Shown in pieces: positions 47,755 to 57,135 of a DNA stretch of 64,000 nt. The stretch spans positions 1 through 64,000 of the IMG/VR virus record IMGVR_UViG_3300025425_000009. One strand, given 5' to 3'. Position 1 is the first letter of the stretch; every line of letters starts with the position of its first letter. The notes beneath the pieces are model-generated. The model was not told where the DNA came from. It saw only the letters and a list, made by a program, of their open reading frames with translations, and did no database searches. The position numbers were made by a program, and so were the translations under genes. The DNA is from a virus.

Positions 47755-48141
47755 TTAGTTATTAGACACTGTTCTAGGTGTTGGTGCATCGCACACTGAT
47801 GTAAACCCTGTAAGACTGCCAGTAAACACTGCATGGGTCTCTATCTGTGGGTCGCTGTGGCTACGGAAATAAAAAAGAGGTATGCCTTGTACGTTAGGTG
47901 TACCTCTTGTTGCAGCGGTGTTGGAATACACAGAAGACCCGTGGTCAGTCGTATTTCCAGCAACTACTGCTTCAGCTGATCTGTACACACTGTAAATCTG
48001 GTTGAACCCGAATGACACAACTGTCAGTATTACAAACATTGCAACAGCTGCACCAATTAGCTCAGGCAAATGAGTTGCCTTCTTAATAGATATGACAGCG
48101 TCACAGTGAAATGTTTTTATGGTGTGTTTAAGTTTCTTCAT
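47755..48141 (-). CDS. Membrane-anchored hypothetical protein
   Basis: 128 aa with one transmembrane helix (about residues 28-50) and a Ser/Thr-rich outer part with two Cys-free strands. Just upstream of the lysin, so possibly an accessory of lysis. Confidence 0.55.
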   Translation of the reverse strand: MKKLKHTIKTFHCDAVISIKKATHLPELIGAAVAMFVILTVVSFGFNQIYSVYRSAEAVVAGNTTDHGSSVYSNTAATRGTPNVQGIPLFYFRSHSDPQIETHAVFTGSLTGFTSVCDAPTPRTVSNN

Positions 48142-48143
48142 TG

Positions 48144-48464
48144 CTATTTTCGTTTATTAAGTCTGTTAGTAAGAAACTCCAACCCTGCAAGTGATAAGGT
48201 GTTGAGTCCAGTCATTCCTAGGAACGCTCCAATCGCTGAAAATAAAATGACAGCGTCAGGGTTTTGAAAAAACAACTTCGATGCCATTCCGAACACTCCG
48301 CCTGAAAAGGTAGCAATCACAAATCTTGCAAAGTAGTCTAGTTTTGTAAACTTTGCCCCTGTGTCTTTTGCCACCTGCCATTGACTTGTGGCATGGGCAA
48401 TTGCGCCGAAGATGACTACAACTGTTACCATTATTGTGCTGTATATTTCTGGTGAGATTTTCAT
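48144..48464 (-). CDS. Putative holin (LydA-like)
   Basis: 106 aa. Three hydrophobic segments (residues 8-28, 47-60, 70-95) and a basic end (NRLNKRK). LDYFARFVIATFSGGVFGMASKLF resembles the LydA/holin family start. Upstream of the lysin gene. Confidence 0.6.
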   Translation of the reverse strand: MKISPEIYSTIMVTVVVIFGAIAHATSQWQVAKDTGAKFTKLDYFARFVIATFSGGVFGMASKLFFQNPDAVILFSAIGAFLGMTGLNTLSLAGLEFLTNRLNKRK

Positions 48465-48590
48465 AATGTTGGGTTACCTGTACATACTTACTCCGTTCAA
48501 TCTTCTGCTGTTAATACGTTTTAGTAAATTGCTTGTTATACAAGGGTCGCTCCATTTTCTTTTTTTGGAAACACGAGAAGTGTTTTTGGT

Positions 48591-49721
48591 TTATTCATCA
48601 GCAGGTGTTAGCGCAATAGTAAATGAAGTGCTAGATTCATTACTTCCTCCTGAGTTCTGGGTAAATTCTCCAGGGTTTCTTAGTTGACCCGCAGATTCTG
48701 GATCCCATCTTGCCGATGCAAAGGTAGCAACAACAACATTCCCACCAAGCGAGTTTCTAAATATGTTGTTAGTATACCCAGAAGGGGTTGTAGAAATCAC
48801 AGCAGAATTTGTGTCATTTGAACCTGCACCAAGTGCAAAAATATACGAACCACTCAGTCCTGGTTCATCAATTTCGTTTGGGTTGATGTGATTACTATTT
48901 GTAAGTGCATTTCCAACAGTAGGCGAAGCGATAGGATTGCTCGGGTTTACCCCCCTCATAACGTAAGCAATGATTGCATAACTTCCTGTTGAAGTGACCT
49001 CAACTGAAGTATCAGGAGTTCCCCCCATTACCTTATAAAACACAGCAGAACAAGAATCACGAGTGTCGTTAGCTTCTCTCTGTTCATCTAGTTGTGTAAA
49101 GCCTGAAGTTACAAGTGAGATAGTCTGGGTTATGTCAGTCGATGATACTAATATCATAACAACATCATTTTCAATAGCTGATGTCCCAATTCCACCTGTT
49201 AGTGAAGTTAGACTAATTGTGGCGCTAGTTCCTCCTGCCTGAGAAGCTGAGCCAACAAACTTAATTGATTTGTTTATATACATATATCTTTCCCAAGAAA
49301 GAGAATAACCTCCTGCTGTTAAACGAGTTATAGTAAACGTATATACATAGTCCTTATCTAAAGTTGTAGGTTTTGCATTAACATACAGAAAGTTATCATT
49401 ATCGGTGTATGTTTCATCATTTACCATCTTTAAAGAAATTGTGATTTCTGAACCTGCTGGCATATTTAAAGGCGTAGCAATAGACACTCCATCATCCTGT
49501 GCTGTAGCTTCGTATTTTCCAAAAAGAGCAAAGTTAGGTGCAATTTCCGAAGAATAAGAAACACTTGTGCTTATGTTATATATTTGCAAAAACGCGTTTG
49601 CTATCTGTCCATTATCTTCAAGTTTAGGCACTCTCCCTTCATCATTTGCAGGTGTTGCATCACGCTCTGACTCATCTATGAAGTCTGTGGCTACAATTTG
49701 TTCTCCGTTAGTGATAGGCAT
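48591..49721 (-). CDS. Tail fibre or receptor-binding protein
   Basis: 376 aa. N-terminus MPITNGEQIVATDFIDESERDATPANDEGRVPKL is typical of phage fibre attachment regions. The remainder is beta-rich with many Ser/Thr, including an ITQTISLVTSGFTQLDEQ segment. Between tail protein and lysis genes. Confidence 0.65.
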   Translation of the reverse strand: MPITNGEQIVATDFIDESERDATPANDEGRVPKLEDNGQIANAFLQIYNISTSVSYSSEIAPNFALFGKYEATAQDDGVSIATPLNMPAGSEITISLKMVNDETYTDNDNFLYVNAKPTTLDKDYVYTFTITRLTAGGYSLSWERYMYINKSIKFVGSASQAGGTSATISLTSLTGGIGTSAIENDVVMILVSSTDITQTISLVTSGFTQLDEQREANDTRDSCSAVFYKVMGGTPDTSVEVTSTGSYAIIAYVMRGVNPSNPIASPTVGNALTNSNHINPNEIDEPGLSGSYIFALGAGSNDTNSAVISTTPSGYTNNIFRNSLGGNVVVATFASARWDPESAGQLRNPGEFTQNSGGSNESSTSFTIALTPADE

Positions 49722-49725
49722 AATA

Positions 49726-50220
49726 TTATTGTTTACTGATTACATACTCGATAGTGGTGTTCTCATTTGTTCCTTTGGTATAGACACTACCAAATAGTGC
49801 CCTGCTAAATATTTGGCCGGTTCCAAGGCCAGATCCTCCATTCATGAATGTTCCTACCTCGTAGTAGTCATCATCTGCTAAGTCTCCTGTAGCAAAGAAA
49901 AATCTCAAGGTAAGTGCTGAGCCTGACACAACTCCTGTGACCTTTGCTGAACGTGCAACTCCTGCGCCAAGATCTGTATCAGAAACAGCAGGTGCTGTGT
50001 CGTCAGTTCCGATATCCAAGTGTGAGATATTCAAAGGATACGTACTGACATTATTGAGATGATCTATAATTACGTTAAACCCGGTGTCTGTTCCATTCAT
50101 TACCAGATTCTTCTGGTAAGGAGTAGTTGAAATGACCTCACCTGTTACAGAGCTGGTTTTGATAAGACGGAACTTACCTTTTAGTCCCAGTGTATCCTTT
50201 TGTTGAGTATTGCTTTTCAT
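49726..50220 (-). CDS. Minor tail or fibre-associated protein
   Basis: 164 aa from ATG 50220. GKFRLIKTSSVTGEV, then LVMNGTDTGFNVIIDHLNN and HLDIGTDDTAPAVSDTDLG. The block is common in proteins next to phage fibres. The start sits 7 nt after a minus-strand TATAAT at 50228-50233, so it may be leaderless. Confidence 0.6.
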   Translation of the reverse strand: MKSNTQQKDTLGLKGKFRLIKTSSVTGEVISTTPYQKNLVMNGTDTGFNVIIDHLNNVSTYPLNISHLDIGTDDTAPAVSDTDLGAGVARSAKVTGVVSGSALTLRFFFATGDLADDDYYEVGTFMNGGSGLGTGQIFSRALFGSVYTKGTNENTTIEYVISKQ

Positions 50221-50227
50221 ATTGTTT

Positions 50228-50233
50228 ATTATA
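50228..50233 (-). promoter_or_regulatory. Minus-strand -10 box, leaderless spacing
   Basis: TATAAT 7 nt from ATG 50220, between the end of the upstream tail gene and this start. Confidence 0.5.
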
Positions 50234-50239
50234 TAACAC

Positions 50240-51652
50240 TTAAGCCCATGCAGTGAAGCCCCAGACTGCATCTGCGTCCCCATAGTCGTAAGGACCAGTG
50301 GTAAATGAGCCAGTCGGTGCCACGTCAACAAGAGCAAACTCATCTTTGAGTTGTCTGATCCGTTCTATGAACTCATCTTGCTCAATTCTAATCTGATCAC
50401 TTGGGTTTGTAACAAGAAGTCTTGCAAGAATATCACCTATGCCTATGTCCTGGGCAGTAACACAACTTACTGTGTTAGTAAGCTCATCTGTGTCAGGAGT
50501 TCTAAGAACACTTGCTATACGTTGGATCTTGTATGACTGGTTCATATTTCTGATGTCAGATTGTATGTTGATGGTGTCACCTGTCACAAGGCCACTCCTG
50601 TAAGTGACAAAGTCAGCAGTCTTCTCTGGGTCAGAGTACTGTGCCAACTCCACATCTGCACGAAGTCCTGCAGTTGACAAGTCCTTGATGTTTACGTCAA
50701 CAACTACACTTTGAAATAATCCGTGGGTTCCTACACTCTCCTCATTTCGCTTTTGCACAATCAACGGATACTGAGGGTACTCTGTCACTGTAATATTTGC
50801 AGTTCCACTCGCAGGAACGGAAGCAAAGTTTAGTGACTTCTCATTATAGTTCCAGTAACAATCAGACCCTTCAGGATCAATATTTTCAATCCCTACAGTC
50901 TGTGTTACTCCTCCAAGAACAACCACAGGCTTATTTGCAAACTTAGTAGCAAGAGGAAAAACATCTTTTGTTGCATCCCCTGAAAGATACTCAATTCTTA
51001 GCACTGTACTGGTAAGCAGTCCTCCTCGAACAATTACCTCGTTTCTTAACTGATGGGTGTCTTCTCTTAACAGCAAGGAGTCAATCACATAGTTGTTTGA
51101 CGTGTCACTGAGGTCAAACACACTACTGACAGTACCGACCCTAAGGAAGTGCACGTCTTTGTCGTAATCCACATACCAGTCATACCCTGACACAAGCTCT
51201 GTAAGCTTCTGTATACACCTTGACACAGTAAGATAGTTGAAAGACACTGAGTCAATAACCTCTGGTGCACTAACGTTTGCAACTGTGAATCCTGATGTGA
51301 ACGTTGATATCAAGTCAGCAATGATGTCCTCCACAGAAGTAACTGTGTATGTTTTTGACACCAGCTGTCTATCAAGAGAATACGAGTAGTCCTTACATGT
51401 ACATCTTACGTATTCAAGTTGCCCTTGCATCTCTTCTTCTATTTCAACTATGAATCCACCGAACTCTTTAGTACTCCCTACAGTAAGAACAACTTCAGAA
51501 CCTGCCACAGGTTTGTATGACTGACCTTCAAATACTTGTACAAGAAAGGAAAGTGTATCCGTTGCCTTGGTAAGAACCTGTTCACGCCGCAAAGACCGCC
51601 AATCCACAAGACTGCTTTTGTTTGATCCTGCAATTGTAAGGGTAGTTGCCAT
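50240..51652 (-). CDS. Distal tail/hub protein
   Basis: 470 aa directly downstream of the tape measure, where baseplate hub proteins lie. Beta-rich, with IVEIEEEMQGQLEYVRCTCKDYSYSLDRQ in the first third, as in tail proteins with LysM/galectin-like domains. No enzymatic motif. Confidence 0.7.
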   Translation of the reverse strand: MATTLTIAGSNKSSLVDWRSLRREQVLTKATDTLSFLVQVFEGQSYKPVAGSEVVLTVGSTKEFGGFIVEIEEEMQGQLEYVRCTCKDYSYSLDRQLVSKTYTVTSVEDIIADLISTFTSGFTVANVSAPEVIDSVSFNYLTVSRCIQKLTELVSGYDWYVDYDKDVHFLRVGTVSSVFDLSDTSNNYVIDSLLLREDTHQLRNEVIVRGGLLTSTVLRIEYLSGDATKDVFPLATKFANKPVVVLGGVTQTVGIENIDPEGSDCYWNYNEKSLNFASVPASGTANITVTEYPQYPLIVQKRNEESVGTHGLFQSVVVDVNIKDLSTAGLRADVELAQYSDPEKTADFVTYRSGLVTGDTINIQSDIRNMNQSYKIQRIASVLRTPDTDELTNTVSCVTAQDIGIGDILARLLVTNPSDQIRIEQDEFIERIRQLKDEFALVDVAPTGSFTTGPYDYGDADAVWGFTAWA

Positions 51653-51653
51653 G

Positions 51654-54074
51654 CTAGATTCTTGCGTTACGTTTAAAGTTTTGTATTATCTGATCTCCAA
51701 TCTTTTCTGCCACATTGTTATCTAGGTATGTGCCTCCGTTCATGTTGATTATCACCTGCCTGGTTCCTCCGATCTGGTCGTTAGCAGTGATCTGCCCTGA
51801 AGAAGATGGACTGAACAGTTCAGGTCCTTGTTCTCCTACAAGGTATGTGCTACCTCTTGAAACAGGCCCTCCTGCTGCTCTTGCACCATCTATGCCAAAT
51901 CGAGAGGATCTAGAAGACCCACCACTGCGTATATTAGAAAGAGTGGAGTTTATATCCCTAACGTAGTCTACATACATCTGACGTGACTCTTGTTGCCAGT
52001 TGTGAAGGCCAGACTTTTCAGCTGCTAGCCTATCCCTGAATGCTTCCCCTTTCTTGGCTTCAGCCTGCAACTTGGCAAGTGTTTCAGAGTCTGTTAGTGC
52101 TAGCACCTGGTTATGCTCTTCATGAAGGTTTTTCATCTTAGTAAGACGTTCCACTTGTTCAGTAAGATATTCAGTCTTGATCAAGTTTAACTTTGTCTTG
52201 TGATCTTGTGCCATCTGCTCAATCTCATTCAGTCTAAGGTACCTACGTCGCTCTGCCACCTCGTCTTCAATGTTAAGTTCAAGATCCTTGTATGATTCGA
52301 TTAGCTCTTTCTGTTCATCGAGTTGATTTTCCAGTTTCCGCACCTCAGCTCCGCTGTCATCATCCTTTCTGGCTTTTCTTATCTCACTCTCAAGTTCTTT
52401 CTGCTTGTTTAAAGCAGCAGCAACCTTGTTAACCACACCTCCTTCGAAGCTGGCTTGCTCTTCACCTACACTTTTCTGGAAATCAGCTGTTGCTTCAGAA
52501 ATCTCGTTGTAAGCATCTTTGATTTCCCCTCTGATCTCTTTAACTGAGTCTACTAGAGTGTTAAAGTATTCATCCACTTCATCTGCGTTATCCTTAGCAG
52601 CTACAGCAGTGCCTGCCAGTGATGTGTTAATCTCGTCTGTTGCACTAGCCATTGCACTTGCACTGTCCTCAGCAGATGTTCCTATTTTACTTGCCTCGTA
52701 AGCAATTTCACCGATCTCATCCTTTGCCTCGTTCTTCATTGTATCAAACGCCTCTATCGTAGAGTCCGCTATTACATTAGCCATGCCTGGTATTTTTTCA
52801 AACAGTGCGTCAAGTCCTATCAGCACTCCTTGTATTGCAGAGAAAAACGCTATCTTAATTTGTTTCCATACTACAACAAACGCTTTACCGAACCCTCCTA
52901 CAACATCCTTGAGTTCTACAAACTTAACGATTAGGAATGTTGCAGCTACAATGAGTGCCCCTATTCCTGTTGCCATGATTGCTCCTCGCACAGTCCTAAG
53001 TGATACCACAAACGCCTTTGTTGCGGCTGACTGTCTGAGTGTTGCTGCAGTCATTGCATTCTTAACTGTCGTGAAGCTTTTAGTAACAGACACGTTTAGG
53101 AGCATTATCTTCTTAAGGCCGGTTAAGGCTTTACTAAAGTACCCAACGGACAGTATGATATTAGGAAGGATAAAACTCAATGGAAGCAGTACTGCCAGCA
53201 TTGCTGTTAACGCAAGACTAGCAAGACCAATTACTGCAGTGAGTCTTGGGTTTTCCTTGATCCATTGACTAATGTTAAGGATGATTGGCACCATTATGTT
53301 AAGGACACTTTCAAGGATCGGTACAAACACAGTTCCTAGGTTTTCACCTAGCTCCTTCATTCGTGCAAGCAGCTCTCTTTGCTTGTTAGCTGCTCCTTCT
53401 GATGTCCTAGCATAATCGCCTATAGCATTCTTAGATTGTGAGAATGCAATTTCCAACGTGGCAATGGCTTTCTTTTCTCGTTCTGTTTCATTTATGAATC
53501 TACCAGCAACTTCCAATGCCTTTACCTTTGCCTTAACATCTTCTTCAAGTATGGCAATTCCCAGCATTTTAATCGAGTCTCGTTCACCAAGCAACGCCTT
53601 TGTCAACGCTATACTGGCTCGTTCAGCACCTCCTTCGATGTTGGTGAATGATGCAAGGTCAACCGCAAGCTTGTTGGTTTTTTCAGCAAGATCTAGTGCA
53701 GAGGCTCCACTAAGACCGAACCCAGTAAGCATATCACCAGTTGATGATAGCAAATCCTTAGCACTAGATTCTGCCATACCAAAGTTATTTCTAAGATCCT
53801 GTGCCACACTCTCAGCCTGGTCACTAACATCTCCGAATACAACATCAAACTTGTTAAAGGTTTCTTGGGCATCAACCGCAGATTGAGTGGCTTTATACAG
53901 ACCAACACCTATGGCACCGAATGCCACAGCGCCAACAACACCGGCTGTTCGCATAGCCCGTGTGGTTGCTTCCATCTTCTTTTGTGTTGTTTCAATGTCA
54001 CCGTAGATTGCCTTGAAACCTTTTTCTGTCTTGTTGACGAGATCAACAATTAGATTTAGTCTTTTGTCTGCCAT
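51654..54074 (-). CDS. Tail tape measure protein
   Basis: 806 aa. Helical throughout, with hydrophobic segments (about residues 255-320 and 365-385) and long coiled coils (residues 480-690), ending in a Gly/Ser-rich stretch SSRFGIDGARAAGGPVSRGS. Location after the frameshifted chaperone and length are as expected. By the family rule of about 1.5 angstrom per residue, tail length would be about 120 nm. Confidence 0.9.
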   Translation of the reverse strand: MADKRLNLIVDLVNKTEKGFKAIYGDIETTQKKMEATTRAMRTAGVVGAVAFGAIGVGLYKATQSAVDAQETFNKFDVVFGDVSDQAESVAQDLRNNFGMAESSAKDLLSSTGDMLTGFGLSGASALDLAEKTNKLAVDLASFTNIEGGAERASIALTKALLGERDSIKMLGIAILEEDVKAKVKALEVAGRFINETEREKKAIATLEIAFSQSKNAIGDYARTSEGAANKQRELLARMKELGENLGTVFVPILESVLNIMVPIILNISQWIKENPRLTAVIGLASLALTAMLAVLLPLSFILPNIILSVGYFSKALTGLKKIMLLNVSVTKSFTTVKNAMTAATLRQSAATKAFVVSLRTVRGAIMATGIGALIVAATFLIVKFVELKDVVGGFGKAFVVVWKQIKIAFFSAIQGVLIGLDALFEKIPGMANVIADSTIEAFDTMKNEAKDEIGEIAYEASKIGTSAEDSASAMASATDEINTSLAGTAVAAKDNADEVDEYFNTLVDSVKEIRGEIKDAYNEISEATADFQKSVGEEQASFEGGVVNKVAAALNKQKELESEIRKARKDDDSGAEVRKLENQLDEQKELIESYKDLELNIEDEVAERRRYLRLNEIEQMAQDHKTKLNLIKTEYLTEQVERLTKMKNLHEEHNQVLALTDSETLAKLQAEAKKGEAFRDRLAAEKSGLHNWQQESRQMYVDYVRDINSTLSNIRSGGSSRSSRFGIDGARAAGGPVSRGSTYLVGEQGPELFSPSSSGQITANDQIGGTRQVIINMNGGTYLDNNVAEKIGDQIIQNFKRNARI

Positions 54075-54082
54075 ATGTTATG

Positions 54083-54259
54083 TTAGCTACGCTGTTGTTG
54101 CGATCTCTTCCAAGCCTTGACTTTTTCCTTTTGCTCCTGAACCAGATATGCATGCACAGCTTCTGTAAAGAAAGTAGGCTGGCCTATATAATCATAATAA
54201 GTCCAACCCATTTCTCTACATATCACAATTACATCTGTGTTATCTAATTTTTTTTTGCT
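54083..54259 (-). CDS. Tail assembly chaperone -1 frameshift extension (GT-type)
   Basis: Frame open from the A-run, with no start codon of its own in the first 12 codons and a stop at 54083. The upstream gene ends GCAAAAAAAAATTAG. A -1 slip on A-AAA-AAA enters this frame and adds about 56 residues (KKLDNTDVIVICREMGWTYY... AWKRSQQQRS). Position, length and slippery site match the G/GT chaperone pair found before tape measure genes. Confidence 0.8.
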   Translation of the reverse strand, partial: SKKKLDNTDVIVICREMGWTYYDYIGQPTFFTEAVHAYLVQEQKEKVKAWKRSQQQRS

Positions 54260-54564
54260 AGGTCCTGAAGTTGTTCAACTATCCATTGGTAGTCGTCGTT
54301 TCTCATGTCCAGCACAAGATCAACGATCCCTTCTGTGACATCACCTACAGACAGCACCTGTTTTTCTATAAGTCTGTGTGTTGACGCCTGAATTGCTGTT
54401 ACACTTAGTCCTCCTACCTTCGCATCCTTGCCTGTTCCTTCTAGTGACATTGCCTCAAGAAGAGGAGCTTGGCAGTATTCTGATTCCCGTCCTGTTAGGT
54501 ATGTGTACACCTTTACTTTCTGCTTAGATGCAGGAGTGGTAAGTACTGTTGTTTCTCTTTCCAT
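54244..54564 (-). CDS. Tail assembly chaperone (G-type)
   Basis: 106 aa, helical with an N-terminal strand region (VYTYLTGRESEYCQAPLLEAM). Lies between tail tube and tape measure. Ends DLAKKN at the nine-A slippery run that permits frameshift into 54083-54259. Confidence 0.8.
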   Translation of the reverse strand: MERETTVLTTPASKQKVKVYTYLTGRESEYCQAPLLEAMSLEGTGKDAKVGGLSVTAIQASTHRLIEKQVLSVGDVTEGIVDLVLDMRNDDYQWIVEQLQDLAKKN

Positions 54565-54584
54565 ATGTTTGTTTTGTTAGTTGG

Positions 54585-55586
54585 TTAAGCAGCGTTGTAA
54601 TTGCCAGTATCATTGATGATAGTAACACTGATTGCTGATGCTTCTGTATCATCGTAGTGTGCGTTGAAGTCTATTGACTCAGTTACTATGTCATCTATAG
54701 GTCGATCTGGAGAGTATCCGTCAAACGACACTTTAGGTAGGTCAATCACGATTCTTGGCTTTAGTGCTGATGTACCAATTACTGATAGATCAGATCGAAC
54801 CATGTCAATCCGCATTGCCTTGTATGTACCTGCCTTAAATAGGTCGTAGTAGTCAGCAGGATCATTGAAGTCTGCAGTAAACGAACCAGAGATTTCACTG
54901 ATCAAAGTAAAGATGTCTGCAGGTGTTTTACTACCAATACATTGTTTATCTCTAGCTGAGTTTGACACTGTTAATGCCAGTTCGTTAATACATACTCCTG
55001 TTGCAGCGTCTAGATCTCCGACTTCTGCAGCAAACTTAACAGTTACGTCATGATTCCTGAACAGAAAATCTTCATCAGCGTCAAATGCTGGTGTGTAGTC
55101 TGACTCCTCTGTTTCCACAGTAGCCATGAATGATGCTGTAGCGTTAACCACATCATCAAGAGGTGTTCTGATTTCAAGTGAGTTAACTACGCCAAGTGCG
55201 TAAGAATAGTCTTGGTTACCTTTTTGTGATAGTCCAAGTGTAAGTGATGGATTTTGTGGTCCAGTAGTCTGCCTTGTAAATACGTGAGTAGTTGCAGCAT
55301 CTGCAGTTGTTGATGAAACTGTACCTAGAAGACTCTTTAGGATGTAACCTATTGATGTGCTTCTAAGGTTGAACTCTAGATCACCTTCTGCAAATGTTTT
55401 TACAATTTCAGAGCCTTGGCTTGAAATACCTGATCCTCGAGTTTCACGGATTAGTGTTTTTTCTACCACCGTTGTAATACCTGTTGGTGTTCTTGCAGGA
55501 ATCCACGATTGTGGAGCCACCTTCGTTCCTCGGGTTCCCTCAACACCGAGTCCTAATTGTACTTGTTCTCCCATTACGTATGCCAT
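54585..55586 (-). CDS. Major tail tube protein
   Basis: 333 aa, beta-rich, with GYILKSLLGT, NSLEIRTPLDDVVNATASFMAT, CINELALTVSNSARDK and GSFTADFND blocks typical of tube proteins. Upstream of the chaperone and tape measure. Long for the family, so an extra surface domain is possible. Confidence 0.82.
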   Translation of the reverse strand: MAYVMGEQVQLGLGVEGTRGTKVAPQSWIPARTPTGITTVVEKTLIRETRGSGISSQGSEIVKTFAEGDLEFNLRSTSIGYILKSLLGTVSSTTADAATTHVFTRQTTGPQNPSLTLGLSQKGNQDYSYALGVVNSLEIRTPLDDVVNATASFMATVETEESDYTPAFDADEDFLFRNHDVTVKFAAEVGDLDAATGVCINELALTVSNSARDKQCIGSKTPADIFTLISEISGSFTADFNDPADYYDLFKAGTYKAMRIDMVRSDLSVIGTSALKPRIVIDLPKVSFDGYSPDRPIDDIVTESIDFNAHYDDTEASAISVTIINDTGNYNAA

Positions 55587-55588
55587 AA

Positions 55589-55801
55589 TTAAGATTTGTT
55601 AGATTTTGATTGATAATCCTTGAGTTTCTGTGTAGCTTCTTCAAGTGTGTCCGCAACAAAATTAAGACCATCAGCAGGAAAGAAGAATCTTCGTCCGGTT
55701 GCCTTTGTTGGTGTAGTTGTTGGGACGTCTTTAGTTTTCAGTGAATCTGAACTTTTGAAGTCTGTGTTTCCGATTTGCTTATTGTTATATTTGTCTTGCA
55801 T
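55589..55801 (-). CDS. Small hypothetical protein
   Basis: 70 aa before the tail tube gene. C-terminal half FPADGLNFVADTLEEATQKLKD resembles a short alpha/beta unit. Preceded by a promoter and an attenuator-like terminator. Confidence 0.6.
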   Translation of the reverse strand: MQDKYNNKQIGNTDFKSSDSLKTKDVPTTTPTKATGRRFFFPADGLNFVADTLEEATQKLKDYQSKSNKS

Positions 55802-55816
55802 AATTGAGTTGTTATC

Positions 55817-55856
55817 AAAAAAAGGCGACCCCGCATTAGTGTTTGCGGAGAAGCCC
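55817..55856 (-). terminator. Terminator/attenuator upstream of tail genes
   Basis: On the minus strand CCGCA/TGCGG with flanking G-C pairs (GGC...GCC), then seven T. It lies between a minus-strand promoter (55889-55897) and the start at 55801. Confidence 0.7.
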
Positions 55857-55888
55857 TCATTTAAGCGGTCACCACTTTTAATATGTTA

Positions 55889-55897
55889 ATTATAACA
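55889..55897 (-). promoter_or_regulatory. Extended -10 promoter, minus strand
   Basis: TGTTATAAT on the minus strand, about 25 nt before the terminator hairpin. Confidence 0.6.
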
Positions 55898-55912
55898 TAC
55901 TGGTGCACTCTG

Positions 55913-56362
55913 CTACGTATTTTGGTTAGAGACGAACACCACACACCGTAAGTTGATTTCTGCTACCCTAAAGACACCAGCATCCCTTTCCTCGTATGCC
56001 CATATGGATGGTAGAGGTTCAACTATTATGTCAGTCATTCCAGACACACCATCCAGTGACCCCCTATTGCTGAACATATGCATGACTTCCCAATATGCCT
56101 TACCCATGTTCTTTTCTACGTCTTCTGCAGCGTCAGGATCATTCATCGGTATGTAAAGCATGACCTGAAATACAAAGGTCATCCTATCTACCTTACTTGA
56201 GTTATACAGAGCTTCGTTGGAGGATATGCTTACTACAGCGGATGGGCTACCTTGAAATACAGACGGCTGGTGGAAGAATGCTTCCTGTATTGAGGTCTCG
56301 TCAGCCTCAATCTTGTCAAGTATTGCCTGTCGCAGGTTGTTGAATTGGTTGATGTCGTACAT
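55913..56362 (-). CDS. Tail terminator-like protein
   Basis: 149 aa. FVFQVMLYIPMNDPDAAEDVE followed by YWEVMHMF and a C-terminal LRCVVFVS strand fit the minor tail/tail-completion fold. Between the HK97 gp10-like protein and tail tube. Confidence 0.6.
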   Translation of the reverse strand: MYDINQFNNLRQAILDKIEADETSIQEAFFHQPSVFQGSPSAVVSISSNEALYNSSKVDRMTFVFQVMLYIPMNDPDAAEDVEKNMGKAYWEVMHMFSNRGSLDGVSGMTDIIVEPLPSIWAYEERDAGVFRVAEINLRCVVFVSNQNT

Positions 56363-56365
56363 GAT

Positions 56366-56824
56366 CTATAATTTATCAATAATGTTGTCCATTGCCTTTT
56401 TTAACTGGGTGTTAGCGTAGCTTTCACTACCTTCAACTGCATTAGTGAAGAACGGCTGTGCTTTGGTACCAGGGTGGTTGACCCGCTTAGCAAAGATCCA
56501 ACGCCCGTCTTTTTGGAATGCGAGCATCTTCTTTCTACGAGGTACAATCACGTGAGGTCTCGTGCCTTGGTCCACAAACACACCGTAGGAGGAGTTTACC
56601 ATAACCTTAAAACCGTTCCCACCGTGCGGCCTGTATTGAATGCTCTGTCTTAGACTTCCACCTCCTGCATATTTTCCTACCGGTGCAGCCTTGATGGCAT
56701 CTGAAGTTACTTTAATTGCAACCTTCTCTAGTGCGTGCCCATACTCCTTTGCAGCAATCGTAGGAGCCTTACGAAAGATCTTTTCGAGTAGGTCACCGTT
56801 CTCTATATGCAGGCTTACTTCCAT
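56366..56824 (-). CDS. HK97 gp10-like tail-completion protein
   Basis: 152 aa. AKEYGHALEKVAIKVTSDAIKAAPVGKYAGGGSLRQSI and YGVFVDQGTRPHVIVPRR are hallmark blocks of the HK97 gp10 family, including the DQGTRPH segment. Joins tail to head. Confidence 0.85.
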   Translation of the reverse strand: MEVSLHIENGDLLEKIFRKAPTIAAKEYGHALEKVAIKVTSDAIKAAPVGKYAGGGSLRQSIQYRPHGGNGFKVMVNSSYGVFVDQGTRPHVIVPRRKKMLAFQKDGRWIFAKRVNHPGTKAQPFFTNAVEGSESYANTQLKKAMDNIIDKL

Positions 56825-57135
56825 GCCCGTATACTTAGTTCCATGTGTGGGTTGCGGCTAAACGTGTATGACTCCACTCCACCGACTCTGTATTCGTCTG
56901 TGCCATCTACTGTGACTCTATCACCTTCCTTAATGTCTGCAACTGGGCAAACCATTAGCCAGCTTTTACCGAATCCGTCTTGTATGTCTTGAATAACTGA
57001 TGCATCAACAGGCTGGACATGACAAGGAAACGATTCAAGTAATGCACCGAACGTTTTCTTGATAGTTGACCCTTCCACAAACCCTTCTCGGGCAGTAGTG
57101 GCTGTCTGGTTGTACATCTTGTTGATTCCACCCAT
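56815..57135 (-). CDS. Head closure/stopper-like protein
   Basis: 106 aa, overlapping the gp10-like gene by 10 nt. Small beta-barrel composition with VADIKEGDRVTVDGTDEYRVGGVESY, as in head-tail stopper proteins. Confidence 0.65.
   Translation of the reverse strand: MGGINKMYNQTATTAREGFVEGSTIKKTFGALLESFPCHVQPVDASVIQDIQDGFGKSWLMVCPVADIKEGDRVTVDGTDEYRVGGVESYTFSRNPHMELSIRAWK

Noticed and set aside
53458-53886. Plus-strand ORFs inside the tape measure gene
   Set aside because: Low complexity and Ser/Ala rich, as expected from the complement of a helical minus-strand gene.
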